This document shows, in pieces, positions 45,835-55,065 of a DNA stretch of 64,000 nucleotides. The notes below the pieces were generated by a model, which searched no databases, had not been told where the DNA came from, and saw only the letters and a list, made by a program, of their open reading frames with translations. The stretch lies in contig NZ_JJMU01000061.1 in the NCBI RefSeq assembly GCF_000757725.1, forward strand, positions 62,001-126,000, in the 5' to 3' direction. The stretch is from Sphingobacterium deserti (GTDB taxonomy: Bacteria; Bacteroidota; Bacteroidia; Sphingobacteriales; Sphingobacteriaceae). The stretch's first letter is position 1. Every line of letters starts with the position of its first letter. Made by a program: the position numbers and the translations under genes.

Positions 45835-48362
45835 GTTGGAAATGGATATTTCTCATGGCTTGGCGCGACAGTCGCCGGAGCCGATCTCGCTTATTTTTGT
45901 ATATATCGTCCATTATCTTAGGTATCTCGGCGTTTGTGGCGATGGATTCGTTCAAATCAGATCTGCAGCGCAATATTGATAGCCAAGCGGCGGAATTACT
46001 TGGCGCAGATTTCGAACTGTCTGCACGAGCAACACCAACTAAAGTCGCTTCTGCCTTTATCGACAGCATAGCAAAGTTAAGCGACCAAGCGGCGAAGGAA
46101 GAGCGTTTTGTTTCCATGCTTCGCTTTTCAAAGAAAGATGAATCGCGTCTTATACAGGTGCGGGGCCTGTCATCGGGCTATCCATTTTACGGTAAGGTGG
46201 AAACCCAGCCGCAAGACGCTTTCCAACTTTTAACGGATTCATCTGTCGTCTTGCTGGAAAACGAACTAATGCTACAGTTTGATGCGGAGGTAGGCGACTC
46301 GGTGCAGATTGGGAAGAAGGTGTTCACTATCGGCGGTAGCATAATAAAAATGGCTGGGCGTACTTCTTTTGCCAGCAGTATGGCTCCCTCGGCCGTCATG
46401 TCTCTAGAAGCGATGGCACAAACTGGGCTAAAGCAGACAGGAAGTCGGGTGGAATACTTTTACTATTTCAAAATGCCCAGGTCATTTTCTACCGAGGCGT
46501 TCGTAAATGCGAATGATGAACGGTTTGAACAAACAAAATTGCGTGCGGCCAGCGTGGCCTCCACGAAGGAAAATACAGGCAGATCATTTGCTGATGTAAC
46601 GCGGTTTATGCAATTGGTAGGCTTTGTGGCCCTACTTCTGGGAGCTATCGGTGTTTCAAGCGCGGTGCACGTTTACGTACAAGAGAAAATGGTAACCGTC
46701 GCTATACTGCGCTGTCTCGGTGCCACAGCCAAAAAGACATTTGCCATATTCTTGGTTCAATTTGCCTGTATAGGTTTGCTAGCTGGTGTATGCGGCGCAG
46801 CATTGGGCATACTTATCCAGTATCTGTTGCCTTTTGTTATGCAAGAATTCCTTCCTGTCGCATTATCGTCTACAATATCTTGGACAGCAGTTGTACAAGG
46901 CATTTTCCTAGGCTTTACAATCGCAGTTTTATTTGCGCTCCTGCCCTTAGCAAATGTGCGAAGAATTTCGCCCTTAAATACCCTTCGTGTGGTTGCCGAT
47001 TTGCCAAAAACCGGCTTTGATGTTTTAAAAGTTTCCCTATATATCTTAATTACGCTATTTTTAATCGTCTTCTCACGATTGCAACTCGAAGACTGGACGC
47101 AGACCATGTTCTTTATTTTGGGAATTTTTGTCACGTTTCTGACATTGTACGGAACAGCTGCACTTTTGATGTTTCTTGTCCGCCGTTTTTTTCCACATAA
47201 ATGGCCGTATGTATGGCGGCAGGGTTTGTCCAACTTGTTCAGACCTCGCAATCAAACAACAATCATTATGCTTTCCGTAGGCTTTGGGACAGCTTTGATC
47301 GCGATTTTATTTTTTGTGCAGGATATGTTATTGACCCGGGTTAATTTGGGAAACAGCGACGATCAGGCTAATGTGGTATTATTTGATATACAGCCGGCGC
47401 AACGTGCAGGTCTTAAAGCAATTATTGAGGCGCAAGGGTTGCCTTTGATGGAAGAGGTTCCTATCGTCACCCTGCAAATAAGTGAAATTAACGGGCAATC
47501 GTTGCAGAACGTTGTTGCAGATTCTACGTTGGGATATTCCGCCAATGCATTCAGGGGGGAGATCCGCGCTACCTACCGTGAATCTTTGGGCGAATCTGAA
47601 ACGTTGACCGACGGGAAATGGGTGGAGGAGGTTGCACCGGATGATACCGCCGCAGTATCGTTGGAAGAAGGGTACGCAAAACGGATAGGAGTGAAGATCG
47701 GTGATGCCTTATTGCTTAATGTTCAGGGGCTGTTGATGCCTGCGAAGGTGTCAAGTTTTCGTCGGGTAGACTGGAATAGATTTCAAACGAACTTTAGAAT
47801 GGTATTTGCCAAAGGCTCTTTGGAAGAGGCTCCGCAATTTTATGTATTTATGACCCGAACAACGGATGAATCGCAATCGGCACTATTGCAACGCGATGTC
47901 GTTCGTACCTTTCCCAATGTGTCTATTGTAGATTTGCATAGCCTCATTGTCGTCCTGAACGAGTTGCTAGACAAAATTGGCTTCGTTATCACCTTCATTG
48001 GTTCATTTAGCATTTTTACGGGAATTGTAGTGCTATTATCATCGTTGATGATCAGCAAATTTCAGCGTCTAAAGGAAAATGTATTGCTACGGACGCTCGG
48101 CGCTACGAAAAAACAGATCCGTTACATCTTACTTTCCGAATACCTCTTCCTAGGCTTATTCGCAGCGCTTACGGGTATCTTGATCGCTCTTTTAGCAACA
48201 AACCTGCTCGCAGCCTTTGTGTTTGAAGCCGTATTTGTGCCATCTATTCTGTTCATCTTACTATTGATTTCAGCCGTCACACTGATCACCGTTTTTATTG
48301 GCGTTTTTAACAGCCTTGGTCTTTTAAATAAGCCGACATTGACCGTACTAAGAAGTGATTAA
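45831..48362 (+). CDS. FtsX-type ABC permease (YbbP-like)
   Basis: 843 residues with the long YbbP layout: TM1 (LFLYISSIILGISAFVAMDSFKSDL), a large periplasmic domain, three TMs (VGFVALLLGAIGVSSAVHVYV and so on, about 270-390), a central TM pair, a second periplasmic domain and a C-terminal FtsX domain (IGFVITFIGSFSIFTGIVVLLSSLMISKFQRLKENVLLRTLGATKKQIRYILL). The two similar FtsX regions are the hallmark of this family. Confidence 0.93.
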   Translation: MSWKWIFLMAWRDSRRSRSRLFLYISSIILGISAFVAMDSFKSDLQRNIDSQAAELLGADFELSARATPTKVASAFIDSIAKLSDQAAKEERFVSMLRFSKKDESRLIQVRGLSSGYPFYGKVETQPQDAFQLLTDSSVVLLENELMLQFDAEVGDSVQIGKKVFTIGGSIIKMAGRTSFASSMAPSAVMSLEAMAQTGLKQTGSRVEYFYYFKMPRSFSTEAFVNANDERFEQTKLRAASVASTKENTGRSFADVTRFMQLVGFVALLLGAIGVSSAVHVYVQEKMVTVAILRCLGATAKKTFAIFLVQFACIGLLAGVCGAALGILIQYLLPFVMQEFLPVALSSTISWTAVVQGIFLGFTIAVLFALLPLANVRRISPLNTLRVVADLPKTGFDVLKVSLYILITLFLIVFSRLQLEDWTQTMFFILGIFVTFLTLYGTAALLMFLVRRFFPHKWPYVWRQGLSNLFRPRNQTTIIMLSVGFGTALIAILFFVQDMLLTRVNLGNSDDQANVVLFDIQPAQRAGLKAIIEAQGLPLMEEVPIVTLQISEINGQSLQNVVADSTLGYSANAFRGEIRATYRESLGESETLTDGKWVEEVAPDDTAAVSLEEGYAKRIGVKIGDALLLNVQGLLMPAKVSSFRRVDWNRFQTNFRMVFAKGSLEEAPQFYVFMTRTTDESQSALLQRDVVRTFPNVSIVDLHSLIVVLNELLDKIGFVITFIGSFSIFTGIVVLLSSLMISKFQRLKENVLLRTLGATKKQIRYILLSEYLFLGLFAALTGILIALLATNLLAAFVFEAVFVPSILFILLLISAVTLITVFIGVFNSLGLLNKPTLTVLRSD

Positions 48363-48460
48363 CAGCGAATATTCATCTTTGTAAGAGGTTGAAAAGACCT
48401 CTTACAACAATCCTTATTTATCAAAGGAGTTTTAGAAATGAAGCACATACCAGTTGGCAC

Positions 48461-48496
48461 AAAAAAAGCTCGCTATTCCATGCGGAACAGCGAGCT
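48461..48496 (-). terminator. Terminator of the cspA-type gene
   Basis: Minus strand AGCTCGCTGTTCC...GGAATAGCGAGCT then TTTTTTT, 24 nt after the stop. Confidence 0.9.
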
Positions 48497-48519
48497 GATT
48501 TTTACCTTACGGCGTTGGA

Positions 48520-48711
48520 TTAGATAACGCGTACACGTACAGCGTTAACACCTTTTTTACCGTTTTCAACTTCGTAGCTTACGTTGTCATCTTCTCTTAC
48601 TTCGTCGATCAAACCTGATACGTGTACGAATATGTCTTGACCTCCATTAGATGGAGTAATGAATCCGAAACCTTTAGTTGTGTTGAAAAATTTGATTTTT
48701 CCTTCTTGCAT
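48520..48711 (-). CDS. Cold-shock protein (CspA family)
   Basis: RNA chaperone of 63 residues. RNP1 KGFGFIT and RNP2 DIFVHVS are intact, within GKIKFFNTTKGFGFITPSNGGQDIFVHVSGL. It follows the DEAD-box helicase gene after 36 nt on the same strand, a natural pairing for unwinding structured RNA at low temperature, and ends in a strong terminator. Highly expressed proteins in this family often have long leaders; here the helicase gene has one. Confidence 0.96.
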   Translation of the reverse strand: MQEGKIKFFNTTKGFGFITPSNGGQDIFVHVSGLIDEVREDDNVSYEVENGKKGVNAVRVRVI

Positions 48712-48747
48712 GATAATTGTTATTAAATGTATTTTTTATTTTATTGT

Positions 48748-49887
48748 TTAAGCCATTGCGGCATATTTATTTCTGGTTTTAACGACCTGAATAACATTGC
48801 CGGTAAGTTTTTGTATACCTTCGAGATTTTTCCTTTCCTCGCTACTGCATAGAGAAACTGCTGTTCCTGTTTTTCCTGCTCTTCCTGTACGGCCTATTCG
48901 GTGCACATATGTTTCAGGAACCTCTGGAAGCTCATAGTTTATCACATGCGGTAGTTCTTCTATATCTATCCCACGCGCGGCAATATCGGTAGCTACCAAT
49001 ATCTGTACCTTGCCATTTTTAAATTCGCTCAGCGCCTTTTGACGGGCATTCTGCGATTTATTACCATGGATGGCCAGCGCACCGAACCCTTTTTTATTCA
49101 GCATTTTGCTCACGCGGTCGGCACCGTGTTTCGTGCGGGTGAAGATCAATGTTTGCTGCGCACCATCTGTTTTAAGTAATGAAACAAGGAAAGAAGGCTT
49201 ATCCGTCTTCTCTACATGGTACACAGATTGCTCAATTAGTGGTGCTGCAGACGATACCGGATTAACGTTGATCTCTACCGTATCGCGCAATATGGAAGTT
49301 GCGAACTTACGGATGGGAGGGGGCATCGTTGCCGAGAAAAATAACGTTTGACGCTTGGTAGGCAGATACGTTAATATCTTCTTAATATCGTTAACAAAGC
49401 CCATATCCAGCATGGTATCGGCTTCATCCAATACCAAAATTTCTATGGCTGATAGTTTGATTTGGTTTTGACGAGCCAGGTCTAGCAAACGGCCAGGAGT
49501 AGATATGATAATATCTGTTCCCTTTTTTAAGTTGGCAATTTGATTGTTGGCAGATACGCCACCGAATATCAACGTTTGTCTGCTTTGTACATACTTTCCG
49601 TAGAAACGAAAATTTTCTTCTATCTGTACCGCTAATTCACGGGTAGGGGTCAAAACCAATACACGTGGGGCACCGACTATTTTAGCTTTTGACTGTGTAA
49701 TTTTTTGTATAGCAGGGATTGCGAAAGCAGCAGTCTTTCCAGTACCCGTTTGCGCACAACCAATGAGGTCGTTATTACCTAAGATGACAGGAATTGCCTT
49801 TTCTTGAATCGGGGACGGACTGCTATAGCCCATTTCGCTAATCGCTTTTAATATGGGAGGGATAATGTTTAAATCTTGAAATGTCAT
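48748..49887 (-). CDS. DEAD-box RNA helicase (RhlE/CsdA-like)
   Basis: ATP-dependent RNA helicase core of 379 residues with nearly no C-terminal extension: Q motif FQDLNIIPPILKAISEMGYSSPSPIQEKAI, motif I AQTGTGKTAAFAIP, PTRELAVQI, TPGRLLDL, DEAD in LDEADTMLDMGF, SAT in FFSATMP, ATDIAARGIDI and HRIGRTGRAG. It is followed by the cold-shock gene. A possible promoter at 50101-50108 would give a leader of about 207 nt. Assists RNA unwinding or ribosome assembly, particularly in the cold. Confidence 0.95.
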   Translation of the reverse strand: MTFQDLNIIPPILKAISEMGYSSPSPIQEKAIPVILGNNDLIGCAQTGTGKTAAFAIPAIQKITQSKAKIVGAPRVLVLTPTRELAVQIEENFRFYGKYVQSRQTLIFGGVSANNQIANLKKGTDIIISTPGRLLDLARQNQIKLSAIEILVLDEADTMLDMGFVNDIKKILTYLPTKRQTLFFSATMPPPIRKFATSILRDTVEINVNPVSSAAPLIEQSVYHVEKTDKPSFLVSLLKTDGAQQTLIFTRTKHGADRVSKMLNKKGFGALAIHGNKSQNARQKALSEFKNGKVQILVATDIAARGIDIEELPHVINYELPEVPETYVHRIGRTGRAGKTGTAVSLCSSEERKNLEGIQKLTGNVIQVVKTRNKYAAMA

Positions 49888-50413
49888 GATGGATACTCCA
49901 TCTTATCGTTCTTTGTTGGAATGTGATAAGTATCGAGCGTATGGAGGATTAAAATTAAATATTTTTGTAAACTAAATCAACTGCAGTCATCTCTTATAAT
50001 GTAGATTTCCTAATATGGGCAGCTGATAAAGCGACAACTGAAAGAGAAACGATATGCTAGACTCGATCAGAAATAGCAGAGGCAGTAGCCTTATACTTTA
50101 CAAAAGTAAGTTAAATTTTTTATAAACCGTGTATTTATTTTTTTAGTGGCATGATGAACTTATTCATCCCCGCTAGGGGGATAGTCAAAAAACAACGTTA
50201 GCGCATCATTGATGGATTTGATAGACAGATTTATTCAATACTACGTATTTTGAATTTTATTTTTAACGAACTGATAAACAATAATTTTTATCGCGTTTCC
50301 CCAAAATAACATCTATCGACACATTTTAGCAAGCAAAGAGCCTATGTTGAATAGTTATTTTATTTTGTACATTTACAAAAATCGATATAGTATACATTTC
50401 GTCGGTTAGCCAT
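49888..50413. other. Intergenic region holding the helicase leader
   Basis: About 525 bases between divergent genes. On the minus strand TACTTTTG (50108-50101) is a consensus -7 element for the helicase operon without a clear -33. No ORF with coding character was found. The plus-strand promoter of the acyl-CoA dehydrogenase gene is not clear. Confidence 0.45.
50101..50108 (-). promoter_or_regulatory. Possible -7 element of the helicase-csp operon
   Basis: TACTTTTG fits TAnnTTTG; predicted start about 50094, leader about 207 nt. Confidence 0.4.
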
Positions 50414-51904
50414 ATGAAAGAAAATTATCAAGTGTTTTTAGACCGCTTTGAACAAAGTTTGCATAACCTTTTCCATAGCGAAGCTAATATTAATGAGTTG
50501 AGTGTGAACCGTGGTCTTCCGAGCGAGATATGGAACGGAATTATGGAGCATAAGCCCTTATCGGTAGCCATACCTGAAGCCTATGGTGGTCGGGGAAGTC
50601 ATGTAAAAGAATGTTTGGGTATTCTTGCTGCGGCCTCCTACGAATCGCTCCCGCTCTCACTAACCTTCGGAATAAATATTGCGCTGTTTTTGGAACCGCT
50701 CTCCAAATATGGTGCTGATAGTATTAAGCCTTACATTTTCGGCAGATTTTTGGAAGGACAGGCTATGGGTGGATTGATGATCACGGAGCCGGATTTCGGA
50801 AGTGATGCGCTCAACATGCGAACCTATTACACGCAAGAACAAGATTCGTATCGTTTGAGTGGTCAAAAACACTGGCAGGGGCTGACCGGAATGGCCGAAT
50901 TTTGGCTTGTAGCGGCGCGCAAGCAAGTTGCGGGCGGCGAATTGGCTCGCGATATCGATTTCTTCGTTACAGACAATAACAAAGATGGTCAGCGTATTCA
51001 TGTTGAGCATTATTTCAATAATTTGGGTCTATATATGATTCCATATGGACTAAATACAATTGATATTACCGTTCCTGCCGAACAAAAGCTACAGCAACAT
51101 AGTACAGGCATAAAAATGATGCTTGACATCTTGCATCGTAGCAGGTTGCAATTTCCAGGAATGGGCATGGGCTTCATAAAACGCATGCTGGATGAAGCTT
51201 TGGCACACTGTATCAACAGAAAAGTTGGCGCACAAAAGCTGTTGGAACTGGATTCTGTACAGTATCAATTATCGCGTATACAGGCGTCCTACTCCTTATG
51301 TTCGGGAATGTGCGCACGAAGTTCTTCCATCAGCGGTATCGAGCATGATCTTGCCACAAAGGGACTAGAAGCAAATTCTATGAAAGCATTGGTAACTGAC
51401 CTCATGCAGGAGGCGGCGCAAATCTGTGTGCAGCTTTCTGGTTCAAGTGGTTATAAAATAGATCATGTTGCTGGACGTGGCATTGTAGACAGCCGCCCGT
51501 TCCAGATTTTTGAAGGATCCAACGAAATGCTCTACACGCAGATTGCCGAGATCATCGTCAAGCAGATGAAAAAGGAAAAGCAAACAAATCTTGGCCAATT
51601 TATCCAATCGCTAGAACAAACGAAATTAATCGGCGACAGATTTACTAAGTTGCTCGATTTCAGCTTGCCTGACGGATTAGTACAACGTCAACTTATTGTT
51701 CTTGGTAAAGTAATTGCGCGTTTGATAACCCTTCAATATGTTTATGATATGACCGGAAAAGGTTTCCGCAGTGATCTTTTTGAGAATAGCTTCAAGCATA
51801 TGCAAACCGATATCCGTAAACTGTTATCAGATTTTTCTAATGTGAACAGCGCTTCGCCGATTGTGGAATATCAAGATGCCTCCAATTGGATGGATTTTAT
51901 TTAG
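50414..51904 (+). CDS. Acyl-CoA dehydrogenase-family flavoprotein
   Basis: The 496-residue protein has the ACAD fold: an N-terminal helical domain (IPEAYGGRG), the FAD loop GGLMITEPDFGSDALNMRT (about 119-137) and LSGQKHWQGLTGMAEFWLVAAR, and a C-terminal helical domain with the QLSGSSGYKIDHVAGRGIVDSRPFQIFEGSNEMLYTQ motif. The usual QxxGGxGY segment is thus modified to QLSGSSGYK. Family members desaturate acyl-CoA; this one is longer and divergent, and substrate is unknown. Monocistronic, followed by a good terminator. Confidence 0.85.
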   Translation: MKENYQVFLDRFEQSLHNLFHSEANINELSVNRGLPSEIWNGIMEHKPLSVAIPEAYGGRGSHVKECLGILAAASYESLPLSLTFGINIALFLEPLSKYGADSIKPYIFGRFLEGQAMGGLMITEPDFGSDALNMRTYYTQEQDSYRLSGQKHWQGLTGMAEFWLVAARKQVAGGELARDIDFFVTDNNKDGQRIHVEHYFNNLGLYMIPYGLNTIDITVPAEQKLQQHSTGIKMMLDILHRSRLQFPGMGMGFIKRMLDEALAHCINRKVGAQKLLELDSVQYQLSRIQASYSLCSGMCARSSSISGIEHDLATKGLEANSMKALVTDLMQEAAQICVQLSGSSGYKIDHVAGRGIVDSRPFQIFEGSNEMLYTQIAEIIVKQMKKEKQTNLGQFIQSLEQTKLIGDRFTKLLDFSLPDGLVQRQLIVLGKVIARLITLQYVYDMTGKGFRSDLFENSFKHMQTDIRKLLSDFSNVNSASPIVEYQDASNWMDFI

Positions 51905-51946
51905 CAGACAAGACGCAATCAAATACGGATATTTAAGCAAACAGAG

Positions 51947-51977
51947 CGAGGAACGAAATGGGTTCCTCGTTTTGTTT
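51947..51977 (+). terminator. Terminator of the acyl-CoA dehydrogenase gene
   Basis: CGAGGAAC-GAAATG-GGTTCCTCG followed by TTTTGTTT. Confidence 0.85.
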
Positions 51978-52018
51978 ATTGCGTTTTGCCATTTCCGCTA
52001 CAAGCGGCACCGTCGTTC

Positions 52019-52270
52019 TTATTTGGAACGTGTGTAATCGAACCGTGTGTCTTCAGGTTCGAGGTATATAATGCTTTGCGGCTTGTTTAGCAAAGCAGCC
52101 ACTTCGCGAACGGAACCCTTTACATCGAAATACAGCTCGCCCGACAGTTTGATACGTGTAAATCGCTTCTCGTCCAAGTCTTCTTCTTCATCTAGATTGG
52201 TAATGTTTGCCACGCCAAAAACTTGTGTTATTTCGTCCTCAGACGCTTGCAAGGTGAAAAATAGTGCCAT
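52019..52270 (-). CDS. Small acidic protein of unknown function
   Basis: 83 residues, soluble, with a very acidic segment (NLDEEEDLDEKRF) and a beta-rich remainder (KLSGELYFDVKGSVREVAALLNKPQSIIYLEPED). It looks like a conserved cytosolic small protein, possibly with an SH3-like or LytTR-like beta-fold, but no family can be named. Confidence 0.65.
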   Translation of the reverse strand: MALFFTLQASEDEITQVFGVANITNLDEEEDLDEKRFTRIKLSGELYFDVKGSVREVAALLNKPQSIIYLEPEDTRFDYTRSK

Positions 52271-52539
52271 AATTTATCCTTATTTGCTGTTACATCAGCG
52301 CAACGCCCTGTAACTTTTTTCTAAGAACGTGTGCTAAACGATATTGTTCTTCAGAATTTTTGACGATTCGTCGATGTCAAACCCACGCGTTGCGTTATCA
52401 GGATATGCTGATGGGGCGAGGATAAACTATAACGAATAAATTACCGCGTGTTTGTGATAGAATTAGTTTCTTTGTCTATTGGGCGAACGACGTTTCAGAA
52501 TTCTTCATACGCCCCATTTGTTACTATCTTATTTTCTAT
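52271..52539. other. Intergenic region, no feature recognised
   Basis: About 270 bases between the acidic protein gene and the GH92 gene. No exact TAnnTTTG element near the GH92 start was seen. Confidence 0.4.
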
Positions 52540-54783
52540 ATGCATCGATTCATTACATGTTATTTAACTTTTAGCCTACTATTTGGCGTTGCTATGGCAC
52601 AGAAGCAACCTGTCGACTATGTCAATCCGTTCATAGGCACTACGAACTATGGTACTACGAATCCTGGCGCGCAGGTTCCGCAAGGACTCATGAATGTATC
52701 GCCTTTTAATGTGATGGGCTCAACGCTTAATAAGGTCGACAAAGATGCGCGCTGGTGGTCCACACCCTACGAGCATAATAATAAATTTTTAACCGGCCTT
52801 GCGCATGTCAATTTAAGTGGCGTCGGGTGTCCTGATATGGGAAGTTTACTCCTTATGGCGAGTAGCGGCAAATTGAACGTGGATTACCATGCCTACGGGA
52901 GCACTTACCGGGAAGAAAAAGCCAGCCCAGGATATTACACAGCTTTATTGGACAAGTATAATATCCGGCTGGAATCTTCAGCTACGGCACGTGTCGGCAT
53001 TACGCGCTTCACTTTTCCTAAGGGCGAGCATAACATTTTATTAAACCTCGGCGAGGGATTAACCAATGAAACTGGGGCTACTGTGCGTCGTGTAAGCGAT
53101 ACGGAGGTGGAAGGATCCAAGCTACTGGGGTCTTTTTGCTACACAAATAACCAAGCTGTGTATCCGATTTATTTTGTTATGCGTATTAACAAGGCGCCGG
53201 TTAGTGCCGGATACTGGAAGTTCCAGCGTGCCGGAGAGGAATGGGAAAATGATTGGAACAAGGACGCTGGCAAATACAAGATTTTCACAGACTATCGGGG
53301 CGAGCTATCGGGCGATGACATCGGCACGTTCTTTACGGTGAAAACCGACGAGAACGAAGCGGTGGAAGTACAGTTGGCCGTATCGTTTGTTAGCATGGAG
53401 AATGCACGCCGCAATTTGGAGGCGGAACAACCTGTGGGCGGCTTTGACGCCATTCATAAGCAAGCAAAGGCCGCATGGAACAAAGATCTATCAAAGATAG
53501 AAGTGACCGGCGGCTCCGAAGATGAACGCACGGTGTTTTACACGGCTTTGTATCACGCACTCATCCATCCAAACGTCTTTCAGGATGTCAACGGCGAATA
53601 TCCAGCCATGGAAAGCAGACAGACGTTGCATACCGATAGAAATCGTTATACTGTGTTTTCGTTATGGGATACCTATCGAAACGTGCAGCCGTTGATGAGT
53701 TTACTTTTTCCGGATAGGCAAACGGATATGATTCGTTCCATGATCGGCATGTACAAAGAGAATGGTTGGATGCCCAAGTGGGAGCTTTACAGTCGGGAGT
53801 CCTACACCATGGACGGAGACCCTGCTGTCCCGGTTATCGTAGATGCGTGGATGAAGGGTCTACGCGATTATGATATCGAATCGGTATATGAGGCTTTTTA
53901 TAAATCTGCTACGGTGACGGATAGCACAAACCGCATTCGTCCAGACAATGCCGACTATACAAAATTGCATTATGTGCCTTTGCGAGACTCATTTGATAAT
54001 TCTGTATCGCATGCAATAGAATATTACGTAGCGGACTGGAATTTAGCGCAACTTGCAGCATCCTTAGGAAAAACGGCAGATGCCGAAATGTTTGCAAAGC
54101 GCGCGCAAGGGTACAAAAATTACTATTCGAAAGAATATGGGACGTTCAGACCTATTTTGCCAAACGGCAGCTTCTTAACGCCATTTGATCCTTTGATGGG
54201 CGCAAACTTCGAACCAAACCATGGTTTTCATGAAGGAAACGCTTGGAATTATTCCTTTGCGGTTCCGCATGACATCCCCGGGCTCGTTAAGCTTATGGGA
54301 GGCAAGAGAAATTTCGTGGATAAGCTTCAATCGACATTTGATAAGGGCTTCTTTGACGTAACGAATGAGCCGGATATGCTATACCCGCATATATTTTCGG
54401 AGATCGATGGGGAGGAATGGCGTACGCAAAAGTTGGTCAGCAATATCTTAAAAACACATTTCACCAACATGCCCGGCGGTATTCCCGGAAACGACGATAC
54501 CGGCACAATGTCGACTTGGGCACTGATGAATATGATGGGCATTTACCCGTTATGCCCCGGGCGTCCAGACTATACTGTCGTGACACCGGTTTTCGATAAG
54601 GTGGTTATCCACTTGGATCCGGCTTACCATGATGGTGCTTCGCAAGTCGTTATTCGTAAAGCAGGTACAGGAAACTATATTAAAAACATCCGCATCGACG
54701 GGAAATTAAATAAAGGTTTCAAAATAGCCCATGATAAATTGATTCATAGTAAGGAAATTGTTATTGAGACAATGAATAGGTAG
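52540..54783 (+). CDS. GH92-family alpha-mannosidase
   Basis: Exo-acting, calcium-dependent alpha-mannosidase that removes mannose from glycans with inversion. The 747 residues start with a signal peptide (LTFSLLFGVAMAQ). The GH92 landmarks are present: VDYVNPFIGTTNYG at the mature N terminus, LTGLAHVNLSGVGCPDMG, TVFSLWDTYRNVQPLMSLLFPDRQTDM in the catalytic domain, the EGNAWNYSF motif with the probable catalytic Glu, and GIPGNDDTGTMSTWALMNMMGIYPLCPG with the Asp pair. It is secreted or periplasmic. No SusCD pair adjoins it, so it is an isolated PUL-type enzyme. Confidence 0.95.
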   Translation: MHRFITCYLTFSLLFGVAMAQKQPVDYVNPFIGTTNYGTTNPGAQVPQGLMNVSPFNVMGSTLNKVDKDARWWSTPYEHNNKFLTGLAHVNLSGVGCPDMGSLLLMASSGKLNVDYHAYGSTYREEKASPGYYTALLDKYNIRLESSATARVGITRFTFPKGEHNILLNLGEGLTNETGATVRRVSDTEVEGSKLLGSFCYTNNQAVYPIYFVMRINKAPVSAGYWKFQRAGEEWENDWNKDAGKYKIFTDYRGELSGDDIGTFFTVKTDENEAVEVQLAVSFVSMENARRNLEAEQPVGGFDAIHKQAKAAWNKDLSKIEVTGGSEDERTVFYTALYHALIHPNVFQDVNGEYPAMESRQTLHTDRNRYTVFSLWDTYRNVQPLMSLLFPDRQTDMIRSMIGMYKENGWMPKWELYSRESYTMDGDPAVPVIVDAWMKGLRDYDIESVYEAFYKSATVTDSTNRIRPDNADYTKLHYVPLRDSFDNSVSHAIEYYVADWNLAQLAASLGKTADAEMFAKRAQGYKNYYSKEYGTFRPILPNGSFLTPFDPLMGANFEPNHGFHEGNAWNYSFAVPHDIPGLVKLMGGKRNFVDKLQSTFDKGFFDVTNEPDMLYPHIFSEIDGEEWRTQKLVSNILKTHFTNMPGGIPGNDDTGTMSTWALMNMMGIYPLCPGRPDYTVVTPVFDKVVIHLDPAYHDGASQVVIRKAGTGNYIKNIRIDGKLNKGFKIAHDKLIHSKEIVIETMNR

Positions 54784-54848
54784 TGTTTTGAATTAGCGTT
54801 TTACCTGTTGACGGTAGCGCGTTTTTTAACGGATTGTCCCTCGCATAA

Positions 54849-54958
54849 CTAATTCAAAATTCAAAATTAAAAATTAAAAATTCAAAATTAAAAATTAAAA
54901 ATTAAAAATTCAAAAGTGAAAATTCAAAAGTGAAAATTAAAAATTCAAAAATAAAAAA
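54849..54958. repeat. A/T-rich tandem repeat
   Basis: About 110 bp made of degenerate AAAATTA, AAAATTC and AAAAGTG units. It lies between convergent genes. Confidence 0.85.
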
Positions 54959-55010
54959 AGTATATACCATAGCAACTCTATATACTCTCTACTGATAACT
55001 AATCTTTATA

Positions 55011-55065
55011 CGCACTACGCACTACGCACTACTCATTACTCACTACTCACTACTCATTATGCACT
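55011..55065. repeat. Degenerate CACTAC/CATTAC tandem repeat at treZ 3' end
   Basis: About 55 bp of repeated CACTACG/CACTACT/CATTACT units. The end overlaps the last codons and stop (55057-55059) of treZ. Confidence 0.75.

Noticed and set aside
54849-55065. CRISPR array
   Set aside because: Units are too short and low in complexity, with no unique spacers and no cas genes.
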